DNA from: an uncultured bacterium
GTDB taxonomy: Bacteria; Cyanobacteriota; Vampirovibrionia; Gastranaerophilales; Gastranaerophilaceae
Direction: 5' to 3'
Length of the DNA stretch: 12,385 nt
NCBI GenBank assembly: GCA_900551675.1
Contig: URXH01000061.1
Location: 1-12,385 of the forward strand
The translations under genes were made by a program, and so were the position numbers. This document shows positions 1 to 5,985 of the stretch, in pieces. Numbering within the stretch: position 1 is the first letter of the stretch; each line of letters begins with the position of its first letter. The notes beneath the pieces were generated by a model that had not been told where the DNA came from, did no database searches, and saw nothing but the letters and a program-made list of their open reading frames with translations.

Positions 1-259
1 CACTGTGTGATTCGACAATTTTATCTGCATGACTTTTTAATGTTTCATGTGATGAACTGTTTGTAATTCCTGCGCATTCTATTGCTAATGCCTTTGAAAC
101 AATCTGTCCGAAATTTTGATATCCTTCATTCAAATTTTTCTGAATGTTAAAAATTGCAAAAACAGCGATAAATACAATAAGAACGGTACTCAGCATAAGC
201 CCTGAAATTATTAGTCTGTTTTGAGTTGTTAAGCTTACCTGTTTGTTATTCATAATCAT
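1..259 (-). CDS. Partial membrane-anchored protein, N-terminal part only
   Basis: An open frame on the minus strand runs from an ATG at 259 or 253 (ATG ATT ATG, both in frame) off the left edge with no stop. From the 253 start, 84 residues are visible. They begin MNNKQVSLTTQNRLIISG, followed by a hydrophobic segment at about residues 14-37 that fits one transmembrane helix. A polar, probably extracytoplasmic stretch with one Cys follows. A short basic N-terminus, one membrane helix and then a soluble helical region is the usual opening of sensor kinases, chemoreceptor-like proteins and nucleotide cyclases, but no catalytic domain lies in the window, so the function cannot be named. No Shine-Dalgarno precedes either ATG. 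The -10 box at 261-266 is so close that transcription would begin near 254-255, suggesting a leaderless or nearly leaderless message. The frame is clear; the identity is not. Confidence 0.75.
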   Translation of the reverse strand, partial: MIMNNKQVSLTTQNRLIISGLMLSTVLIVFIAVFAIFNIQKNLNEGYQNFGQIVSKALAIECAGITNSSSHETLKSHADKIVESHS

Positions 260-260
260 A

Positions 261-289
261 ATTATAGCATTATTAAGTCTTTCAGGCAA
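261..289 (-). promoter_or_regulatory. Sigma70-type promoter of the left-edge gene, extended -10
   Basis: Read on the minus strand, TTGCCT (284-289) is followed by a 17-base spacer and then TATAAT (261-266). A TG one base upstream of the -10 makes an extended TGCTATAAT. The -35 matches consensus at four of six positions and the -10 is perfect. The expected start point, about 7 bases downstream, falls at 254-255, between or beside the two candidate ATG codons at 259 and 253. Confidence 0.6.
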
Positions 290-310
290 ATAATATATTT
301 ATGTAAATTT

Positions 311-781
311 TTAAGCAGCTATATCTGCAATGCTGTATTTAATTATTTTAGAAAGATTATTAAGTTCTAATTCCACCTGATAGCCTATTTTTCCTGCACT
401 GAAAATTATTGTATCAAGATTTTCAGCACTTTTGTCAATCGTGGTTGTAAAAAATTTTTTCATACCTATAGGCGAGCATCCACCGTGAATGTAGCCGGTA
501 AGCGGTAAAAGTTCTTTTGATTTTACCATTTCGATTGATTTTTCTCCAACTGCTTTTGCAGCTTTTTTCAAATCAAGTTCTTTCACAACTGGAATCATAA
601 ATACATAGTACTTTTTTGATTTTCCTGCTGTTACAAGAGTTTTAAACACTTTGTCAGGATTTTGATTTAGAGCAGATGCAACTTCTATTCCGCTTATTGC
701 ATCAGTATTCGCATAGCAATAATGGTTATATTTTATTTTGAGCCTGTCAAGCTCGCGCATTACGTTTGTTTTGTGTTCCAT
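311..781 (-). CDS. ybaK: Cys-tRNA(Pro)/Cys-tRNA(Cys) deacylase, YbaK/EbsC family
   Basis: At 156 aa this is the full length of the family. YbaK-type proteins hydrolyse cysteine wrongly attached to tRNA(Pro), acting in trans as a cytoplasmic proofreading factor beside prolyl-tRNA synthetase. The sequence shows the family core: DKVFKTLV (residues 43-50), where K47 probably corresponds to the essential lysine (K46 in E. coli YbaK), then the YYVFMIPV strand (58-65) and GYIHGGCSPIGMKK (96-109), the conserved Gly/Pro-rich loop. The start at 781 has only a weak Shine-Dalgarno (AGAT). A TATAAT on the minus strand at 825-830 could be its -10, but no good -35 sits at standard distance. The gene is transcribed alone, divergent from the prepilin gene and 45 bases upstream of the next minus-strand promoter. 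The family is secure; tRNA specificity within the YbaK/ProX/INS group is inferred. Confidence 0.9.
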   Translation of the reverse strand: MEHKTNVMRELDRLKIKYNHYCYANTDAISGIEVASALNQNPDKVFKTLVTAGKSKKYYVFMIPVVKELDLKKAAKAVGEKSIEMVKSKELLPLTGYIHGGCSPIGMKKFFTTTIDKSAENLDTIIFSAGKIGYQVELELNNLSKIIKYSIADIAA

Positions 782-830
782 ATTTATCTATTTAGCAGAT
801 TTGTAAAAATTTTTCAACTCTATAATTATA

Positions 831-859
831 TTGAAAATAATTCAAAAATGTATTATAAT
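831..859 (+). promoter_or_regulatory. Strong sigma70-type promoter of the prepilin-like gene
   Basis: TTGAAA (831-836), a 17-base spacer and a perfect TATAAT (854-859). The predicted start is near 866, giving a leader of about 27 bases that contains the AAGGAG at 881-886. It lies next to a minus-strand TATAAT (825-830) that may serve the divergent ybaK gene. This is among the best promoter matches in the window, and its position shows that the intended translation start is the ATG at 893, not the later ATG at 1063. Confidence 0.7.
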
Positions 860-880
860 CATTAATGTAATTTAATATAT

Positions 881-886
881 AAGGAG
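881..886 (+). promoter_or_regulatory. Perfect Shine-Dalgarno that selects the ATG at 893
   Basis: AAGGAG lies 6 bases before ATG 893-895, a near-ideal ribosome binding site and spacing. It initiates a frame that, with the present ten-G tract, ends after only 17 codons (TAA at 944-946). Its quality argues that 893 is the real gene start. Confidence 0.8.
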
Positions 887-892
887 TGAATT

Positions 893-1062
893 ATGAGAGA
901 ATTTAATTTTGGAAACAGCTTCGGGGGGGGGGAACTCGCCGGCTAATCAGAGGACAAAATGTCAATCAGGCTGGCATTTTAAAGATACTGGGATACTATG
1001 GTACTAAGGCAGCAGGAAGTTTTGTTAAATTCTTCTTTCCTTTATCAGGAAAGGCTGCGAGG
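893..1062 (+). pseudogene. 5' part of the prepilin-like gene, out of frame with the rest
   Basis: Translation from ATG 893 reads MREFNFGNSFGGGELAG and stops at 944-946. The frame shifts at the G-run 923-932. Downstream of that run, the frame of the pilin body stays open through 931-1062 without a stop and joins the ORF beginning at 1063. Its 44 residues include the hydrophobic/glycine stretch ILKILGYYGTKAAGSFVKFF. A tract of 8 or 11 G instead of 10 would join both parts into one protein of about 342-343 aa. The bridging segment is less AT-rich than its surroundings and uses some rarer Arg codons (CGC, CGG, AGG), so it could also be an inserted or repeated 5' module rather than ordinary coding sequence. 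I could not assign a domain to it. The promoter and Shine-Dalgarno are intact, so the gene is either switched off by slippage, mis-assembled, or decayed. Confidence 0.6.
923..932. repeat. Homopolymer of ten G, possible phase-variation tract
   Basis: Ten consecutive G follow codon 10 of the frame starting at 893, in an otherwise AT-rich genome. Poly-G runs of about this length in 5' coding regions of surface-structure genes are the classic slipped-strand switch of Campylobacter and Helicobacter. Frame arithmetic: 10 G gives a stop after 17 codons; 9 G gives a different frame that stops at the TAA around 991-993; 8 or 11 G gives the full pilin frame. Confidence 0.7.
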
Positions 1063-1923
1063 ATGGGTAATAACAATCAATACCCACACCTAACATCCCT
1101 GATTAGGGAGGGAGTGTACACAGGTCATTCTAATGTTCAGCACGACGAGAATAACTTCCCGGAACGAACTTATTCTCCTATTAACTTATTTTCTTATTCA
1201 CTTAAAAAACGAGCAGCCTTCACTCTTGCAGAAGTTTTAATTACACTTGGCATTATCGGCATAGTTGCAGCGATGACAATGCCGGCGCTAATATCGAAAT
1301 ACAGACATAAAACACTTGAGACTGCATTTAAAAAATCTTATTCAGAATTATTGCAAATAACCCAATATTTACCGAATGAATTTGGCAGCTGTTCATATTC
1401 AAATGCACAAGAGGTTATAGATTTTTTTGCTTCTAAGTATAATAAAGTTTCTGATAAGATTGTTTATTATGATAAATATGTCAGGAAATGCAAGACATAT
1501 AGTAAACAAACTTCTTCTGCCATAATTCATTTTAATGTTTTAGCATTATACAGCGGGAATGAAGCAACGATTATTTCATTACCAAGCGGTGCAGTTATTG
1601 GTTTTCGCGAGCATGACAGTAATCAGAATCTACTTGTAACTATTGATACTAACGGTCCTAATAAAGCTCCAAATGCATTTGGACATGATTTATTCTTTTT
1701 TCACTTTGACAATGAATGCAAATTAGTCCCGCAGACAGGCTTGATAAGGGATTGCGAAGACGATGAAACTGATTGCGGTGATTCCGGTTGGAAATGGGTA
1801 GAGAATATTGATTGCTCCAAAAATTCAACCAGTAATACAAACGGATTTTCATGCGGAAAATTTGCGATAAGCAATACCTGTCCGGACGGTTCAGGTAAAA
1901 CTTACTGGGATTGTCTGCCGTAG
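1063..1923 (+). CDS. Type IV prepilin-like / pseudopilin-like secreted protein
   Basis: This is the in-frame body of the gene, 286 aa if started at ATG 1063 (preceded by AGGAAAGG at 1047-1054). A GTG at 1114 is also in frame. The class III signal is KKRAA then FTLAEVLITLGIIG: prepilin peptidase should cut after A52, leaving F53 at +1 and the diagnostic Glu at +5 (E57). A hydrophobic helix at about 53-75 follows. Alanine replaces the usual Gly at -1, and the leader is very long (52 residues, or about 108 with the upstream part) against 5-25 in typical prepilins. The globular region contains TIDTNGPNKAPNAFGHDLFF (193-212), the motif seen in many minor pilin-like proteins of this lineage, and a Cys-rich tail with at least six Cys after residue 217, suggesting disulfides outside the cell. 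It would be exported by a type II secretion or type IV pilus machine. Substrate and role are unknown. Its stop is one base from the convergent gene's stop. Confidence 0.85.
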   Translation: MGNNNQYPHLTSLIREGVYTGHSNVQHDENNFPERTYSPINLFSYSLKKRAAFTLAEVLITLGIIGIVAAMTMPALISKYRHKTLETAFKKSYSELLQITQYLPNEFGSCSYSNAQEVIDFFASKYNKVSDKIVYYDKYVRKCKTYSKQTSSAIIHFNVLALYSGNEATIISLPSGAVIGFREHDSNQNLLVTIDTNGPNKAPNAFGHDLFFFHFDNECKLVPQTGLIRDCEDDETDCGDSGWKWVENIDCSKNSTSNTNGFSCGKFAISNTCPDGSGKTYWDCLP

Positions 1924-1924
1924 T

Positions 1925-3301
1925 TTATCCGCGTGCGCAAATTGTTCTTGCTGCATGTACGCCTGATGCTGAAGCTTGTATTAAACCTCTTGTTACACCG
2001 GCTCCATCGCCTATTGCAAAGAGGTTTTTTACGCCTTCTGTTTCAAGCTCGTTTGTTAGTTTTACTCTTGCAGAGTAGAATTTTACTTCAATACCGTATA
2101 GAAGGGTATATCTTGATGCCGTTCCGGGGCAAATTTTATCAAGAGCTTTAAGCATTTCAATAATGCTTGTCATCTGTCTGTAAGGAATCACAAGGCTTAA
2201 ATCACCAGGAGTTGCGCATGCTAATGTCGGTCTTATAGTGCTGGCTTTAATCCTTTCCGGTGTAGATCTTCTCCCGTCAAGCAAATCGCCGAAACGCTGG
2301 ACTAAAATTCCGCCTCCGAGCATGTTTGCAAGTCTTGCAATATGCTGTCCGTACTGTATAGGTTCTTTAAACGGTTCAGTGAATTTTTCGCTGACAAGCA
2401 ATGCAAAATTTGTATTATTTGTAGTTTTTTCTGCATAGCTGTGGCCGTTGACTGTAGAAATTCCGTTATAATTTTCCTGAACAACTTCTCCATTCGGGTT
2501 CATACAGAATGTCCTGACCTCATCGCCGAATGTCGGTGAATTATAGATAAGCTTTGATTCGTATAATTTATCTGTTAAAGGTTCAAAAACAGGTGCCGGA
2601 AGCTCTACGCGCACACCGATATCAACAGCGTTATTTACCATACCTATTTTATGTTTTGCAAACTCCTGAGTAAGCCAGTCAGCGCCTTCTCTTCCCGGAG
2701 CAACTATTGTATATTCCGCGCGGATTGTTTCGCCGTTGTCGAGAATTATTCCCTTAACCTGTTCGCATTCTACTATCAAAGACTGTGCGCAGACATCATT
2801 TAAGATTGTTATTCTTTCACTCAGATAATCCTGCATGTTTTTCAAAACATTTAAGCTTCTTTCAGTTCCTAAATGTCTTACAGGAGAATGGACAAGTTTT
2901 AATTCCGCAAGTACTGCCTGACGCTCAAGTTCCTGAAAAACTTTCATATCTGTTCCAAAAACTTCGTCTGTTGCTCCAAAATCCAAATATAATCTGTCGG
3001 CATAAGCAATTAAATCTTCGACATGTTTTCTGTCCATATAATCAACCAAATGTCCGCCAACATCAGGTGTAAGTGTTAATTTGCCGTCAGAGAAGGCTCC
3101 TGCACCTCCCCAGCCGCATAAAAGCCCGCATTTTTTGCATGTAGGACATTTTTCGTAGCCTTCACGGAGCAGACATTTTCTTTTTTCAATTTTCTGTCCT
3201 TTTTCTATTAATACGACTTTCCACTCAGGTTTTAATTTGGTTATTTCAAGAGCCGTAAAAATACCTGCAGGACCTGCACCAATTATAGCTACATTATACA
3301 T
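1925..3301 (-). CDS. FAD-dependent dehydrogenase, COG2509-like
   Basis: A 458-aa cytoplasmic flavoprotein, full length for the family. The N-terminus has the Rossmann dinucleotide motif GAGPAG (8-13) ending in E33, which should bind the FAD ribose. The C-terminus has FAIGDGAGVTRGLIQASASG (428-447), the second FAD-binding motif. Between them lie GWGGAGAFSDGKL (63-75) and a cysteine group C52-x2-C55-x2-C58-x3-C62 with C43 nearby. A Cys-rich segment before GGAGAFSDGKL is characteristic of this family; whether it binds metal or an iron-sulfur cluster is not established. The substrate is unknown; members are annotated only as FAD-dependent dehydrogenases. GGAG at 3309-3312 lies 7 bases before the ATG, supporting the start. 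It is convergent with the prepilin-like gene with a single base between stop codons and no separate terminator. The 86 bases upstream show no clear promoter, so it may share a transcript with the 207-aa gene or have a weak promoter of its own. Confidence 0.85.
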   Translation of the reverse strand: MYNVAIIGAGPAGIFTALEITKLKPEWKVVLIEKGQKIEKRKCLLREGYEKCPTCKKCGLLCGWGGAGAFSDGKLTLTPDVGGHLVDYMDRKHVEDLIAYADRLYLDFGATDEVFGTDMKVFQELERQAVLAELKLVHSPVRHLGTERSLNVLKNMQDYLSERITILNDVCAQSLIVECEQVKGIILDNGETIRAEYTIVAPGREGADWLTQEFAKHKIGMVNNAVDIGVRVELPAPVFEPLTDKLYESKLIYNSPTFGDEVRTFCMNPNGEVVQENYNGISTVNGHSYAEKTTNNTNFALLVSEKFTEPFKEPIQYGQHIARLANMLGGGILVQRFGDLLDGRRSTPERIKASTIRPTLACATPGDLSLVIPYRQMTSIIEMLKALDKICPGTASRYTLLYGIEVKFYSARVKLTNELETEGVKNLFAIGDGAGVTRGLIQASASGVHAARTICARG

Positions 3302-3387
3302 CTTATATCTCCATTAATTTTTATTTTTCCAAACAGCTTAAGCATAAACTAAACAAAACTTTTTTTAAACCGTTTGTGAAGTATTTG

Positions 3388-4011
3388 TTAAGAGTTTGAA
3401 GGAGTAAAGGTTATTTTATCCAGAAAAATTTTAAAATTGCTTTGCGCATATTTGCCGTTGCTTGTGAGATGTATGTTTAAATCAACAGGCTTGCCGGTTC
3501 GTTGTTTTGTAAAACTATCAAAAGTTTCGCGCAGACGCAGTTTTGTTGAACGCAGATAGTTTGCAATCAAAAAGCCGTAATTCTTTTTTGCCGCATGTAA
3601 GTCAAAACTGTTTGTAAGATGTCTGTTTTTACATACCTGTTGTTCCTGCCCTACCGCTTTGCCTGCTTCCCGTAGTTTGTTTGCCTGTTCGCCTGTAAAC
3701 AGATAACTTTTTGTGTCGTCAGAAATGCACCTGAAATAATCTGACGGCTGCATTTTTTTCGCACTCCCTTTCAGCTTTGGATAACCGTTAAGCCCGAACC
3801 GTAAAATATAATCAGGATCGTGTTTTGCATATTCTTTTACTATGCCTGTTTTTTTTATATCATTTGCTGCCGGTCCTGCAAGAACCGATGACAATTGTCT
3901 GCAGGCTGTTCTTATATTTTTTTGATTAAATGTTTCCATGCCGTCTATATAAACTCTGACAGGTACTACACTTGTAAATGAAAGGTTGTTGTTAATTGCA
4001 GAAGAATACAT
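3388..4011 (-). CDS. Protein of unknown function with SFTSVVPVRVYIDG N-terminus
   Basis: A 207-aa protein I cannot assign to a named family. Visible features are the start with SFTSVVPVRVYIDGMETF (11-28), a basic central region with HDPDYILRFGLNGYPKLKGS (64-83), PSDYFRC (89-95) and YLFTGEQANKLREAGKAVG (103-121), and a C-terminal beta-like segment. It has no signal peptide, no membrane helix and only three Cys. From memory, proteins with the FTSVVPVRV(F/Y)IDG opening recur in Gastranaerophilales genomes, so this is probably a lineage-specific family. Start support: AAGGG at 4019-4023 lies 7 bases before the ATG. The 46 bases between this start and the upstream metalloprotease stop allow either co-transcription or a small promoter (a TATACC-like -10 is weak). 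The coding frame is convincing; the function is open. Confidence 0.75.
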   Translation of the reverse strand: MYSSAINNNLSFTSVVPVRVYIDGMETFNQKNIRTACRQLSSVLAGPAANDIKKTGIVKEYAKHDPDYILRFGLNGYPKLKGSAKKMQPSDYFRCISDDTKSYLFTGEQANKLREAGKAVGQEQQVCKNRHLTNSFDLHAAKKNYGFLIANYLRSTKLRLRETFDSFTKQRTGKPVDLNIHLTSNGKYAQSNFKIFLDKITFTPSNS

Positions 4012-4057
4012 ATAAATTCCCTTTTTTATGGTATAAAAACCGTAAAAAAATTTTTTG

Positions 4058-5422
4058 CTAATCTTTTTTTGTATCCTTTAAAAAATTTCCTAGAAAATTC
4101 TTTTCATCTGCGTTACGGGCAAGCTCAATGTTTGTAATTAACTCCTGAACTTCAGAACTGTCAATTATGCCCTTTGCCTGCTGGGCATATTTAAGAGCCT
4201 CGTCAAGATGACCGCTGTTCATATAAATTGCCGACAGATTATAACAGACCATATATTTTTCATTCTGAGTCTGTGCAAGTTTATATGCTTTTTTCATAGC
4301 TTTTACTGCTGAAGATGTTTTATTAAGTTCGGCGTAGGCTACACCTAAATCAATGTAGCCTCCCGCAAGTTCAGGTGCATTTTTTATATAATTTTTTGCT
4401 TCTGCCAGTTTTCTTGATGAAATTTCTTCTGATGTTCCCAGAATTACCGGTGCATAAATGAGACCTTTTGTGTTAAATTCTTTCATTGGTGTGTTTGTTA
4501 TTTGCGGAAGGAGCATATAAAGCAGTTTTATTGTATTAATATCCTGTGATGAAAGATATTGAAAAGAACTTCTGTAGGGCGCATAAAAACTGTTTGAATT
4601 TTCTGTAGTCATATACATTAAATCGCCTGTGCTGTAACTGTGTCCCATTATTCCAAGAGCATGACCGAGTTCATGCAAAATTGTATTATAAATTTCTTTA
4701 TCCGAAAAATAATTTCCATAGGGATCTTTCGAGTAAAGAGTGATTGTTGATTTTTTTAATAAATTTCCCTTAATTTCAGGTGTTGTATAACCGGCTACGT
4801 ATTTGCAACCTTCCTGTGTGCAGGTATTTTTAGGAGTTTCTGTAATTTTTATAATAATCTCTGCATTTTTTGAATTATTTGTCATTGCAAATTTTATAAA
4901 GCCTGTCGAATCCTGCCATTGCGAAAGTGCGCTCATTATTTCTGTCTTGTAGTAATCAGGCAGATTCCCGCTTTCATCAATAATTGCTGTTTTGAGCGGA
5001 AATTTAGTCTTGTCCCAGCGTAAAATGCCTCTGTCAAATGGTGCCTGTTCTATATAATTATCTCCTGTCAGATTAAAAACTTTTCTCTGCCATTCGGAAA
5101 TTTTCATATCAGCAACCTGCTGTGCACTGTCTAATTCTTTCCCTGAGGCAATTTCAAAAATCTCTTTTTGTACAGCAATGCTTGGGGTTAAATTTGTAAG
5201 TGTCTTTGCGTAGTAGTATCTGTAATCTTTGTTTTCGCTATCTGCAAGATAGGCTTTTTTAAGGTTTGTATAAGCTTTTACGTAATCCTGATTTTTATAG
5301 TAATTGAGTCCGCGCTTGTAATAATATGATGGCATAAGTTTATACACAATACCGAAAATTATTGCTATTGTGCATATAAAAACAGTGATTATTCTATGTA
5401 AATTATTTTTTTTCTGAGTCAT
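4058..5422 (-). CDS. Membrane-anchored matrixin-like zinc metalloprotease with TPR repeats
   Basis: A 454-aa protein. A short basic N-terminus (MTQKKNNLHR) precedes one transmembrane helix at about 11-30, so the rest should lie outside the cytoplasm. A TPR-like pair of helices follows at 33-66. The catalytic region at about 130-305 resembles M10 matrixins: a zinc site at HELGHALGIMGH (H250, E251, H254, H261) and a Met-turn at about 267-270 (DLMY). The spacing is HExxHxxGxxxH, one residue longer than the animal matrixin motif HExxHxxGxxH; from memory this longer form also occurs in cyanobacterial relatives. C201 and C206 may form a disulfide. Two further TPR units lie at about 355-382 and 390-419 (YIDLGVAYAELNKTSSAVKA; YNLSAIYMNSGHLDEALKYA). 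The ATG lies 20 bases inside the end of scpB, with AAGGGG at 5433-5438, 10 bases upstream, so translation is probably coupled to scpB. The substrate is unknown. Confidence 0.85.
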   Translation of the reverse strand: MTQKKNNLHRIITVFICTIAIIFGIVYKLMPSYYYKRGLNYYKNQDYVKAYTNLKKAYLADSENKDYRYYYAKTLTNLTPSIAVQKEIFEIASGKELDSAQQVADMKISEWQRKVFNLTGDNYIEQAPFDRGILRWDKTKFPLKTAIIDESGNLPDYYKTEIMSALSQWQDSTGFIKFAMTNNSKNAEIIIKITETPKNTCTQEGCKYVAGYTTPEIKGNLLKKSTITLYSKDPYGNYFSDKEIYNTILHELGHALGIMGHSYSTGDLMYMTTENSNSFYAPYRSSFQYLSSQDINTIKLLYMLLPQITNTPMKEFNTKGLIYAPVILGTSEEISSRKLAEAKNYIKNAPELAGGYIDLGVAYAELNKTSSAVKAMKKAYKLAQTQNEKYMVCYNLSAIYMNSGHLDEALKYAQQAKGIIDSSEVQELITNIELARNADEKNFLGNFLKDTKKD

Positions 5423-5927
5423 TATCTTTTATCCCCTTATCAATTTCCAATATTTTGGCAAGGGATCGGGTATCGCCTTTAAGTTTAAAGTATTCGGCAA
5501 ACTTCGGAGTAGTTTTTAAGTTAAAACTTCTTCCGTTTTTATCCCGTGTCTTTGATACTAAACCTTTTTCAACAAGCTCCTGAACATGTTCATAAGCATT
5601 TGAACCACGCAATTCTTTTAAATCTGTCTGTCTGATAGGTTCTTTTAATGCTATAACAGATAAAGTTCTAAGCACTGCAGGTTTTAAATCAACAGGGCAG
5701 AGAAGCTCGACTAAATCCATATAATCTTCTTTCACCTGAAGAATATAGCCGTTTTCATCGTCAATTTCCAGAGCGCCTTCTCTGGCGGAATAATCCATAA
5801 TAAGCTCTAATATTGCTTCTTCTATTGTTTCTGTATCTTCGCCGAGAATTGTTGCAATCTCATCCAACGAAACTGCTCTTGCCGTAATAAATAAAACTGC
5901 TTCAATTCTCGATTTCAACTGTTCCAT
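5403..5927 (-). CDS. scpB: Segregation and condensation protein B
   Basis: A 174-aa winged-helix kleisin-partner protein, within the usual ScpB length of about 170-220 aa. A ScpB dimer binds the kleisin ScpA and, with SMC, forms the bacterial condensin that loads near origins and compacts and separates sister chromosomes. The N-terminus shows the family pattern LKSRIEAVLFITARAVSLDE (4-23). The second winged helix carries LRTLSVIALKEPIRQTDLKE (86-105), where IAL(K/R)EPI and the following RGSNAYEHVQELVEKGLV are typical of ScpB. GAGG at 5935-5938, 7 bases before the ATG, supports the start. It follows scpA after 58 bases that contain no separate gene or clear promoter, and its last 20 bases overlap the metalloprotease start. 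Confidence 0.95.
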   Translation of the reverse strand: MEQLKSRIEAVLFITARAVSLDEIATILGEDTETIEEAILELIMDYSAREGALEIDDENGYILQVKEDYMDLVELLCPVDLKPAVLRTLSVIALKEPIRQTDLKELRGSNAYEHVQELVEKGLVSKTRDKNGRSFNLKTTPKFAEYFKLKGDTRSLAKILEIDKGIKDNDSEKK

Positions 5928-5985
5928 TTTTTGTCCTCTGAGTTAATCAGTCTTTAATCTGCGATTGTGAACTTGTTACAGAATC

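Noticed and set aside
819..845. Full promoter for ybaK (TTGAAT, 15-base spacer, TATAGA)
   Set aside because: The spacer is too short and the boxes imperfect. The TATAAT at 825-830 has no -35 at standard distance, so I left it as a remark only.
1658..1852. Minus-strand open frame inside the prepilin-like gene
   Set aside because: It lies wholly within the better-supported plus-strand coding frame, has no ribosome site and a low-complexity product.
3330..3387. Intrinsic terminator between the 207-aa gene and the dehydrogenase
   Set aside because: A/T runs are present, but I found no GC-containing stem followed by a T-run.
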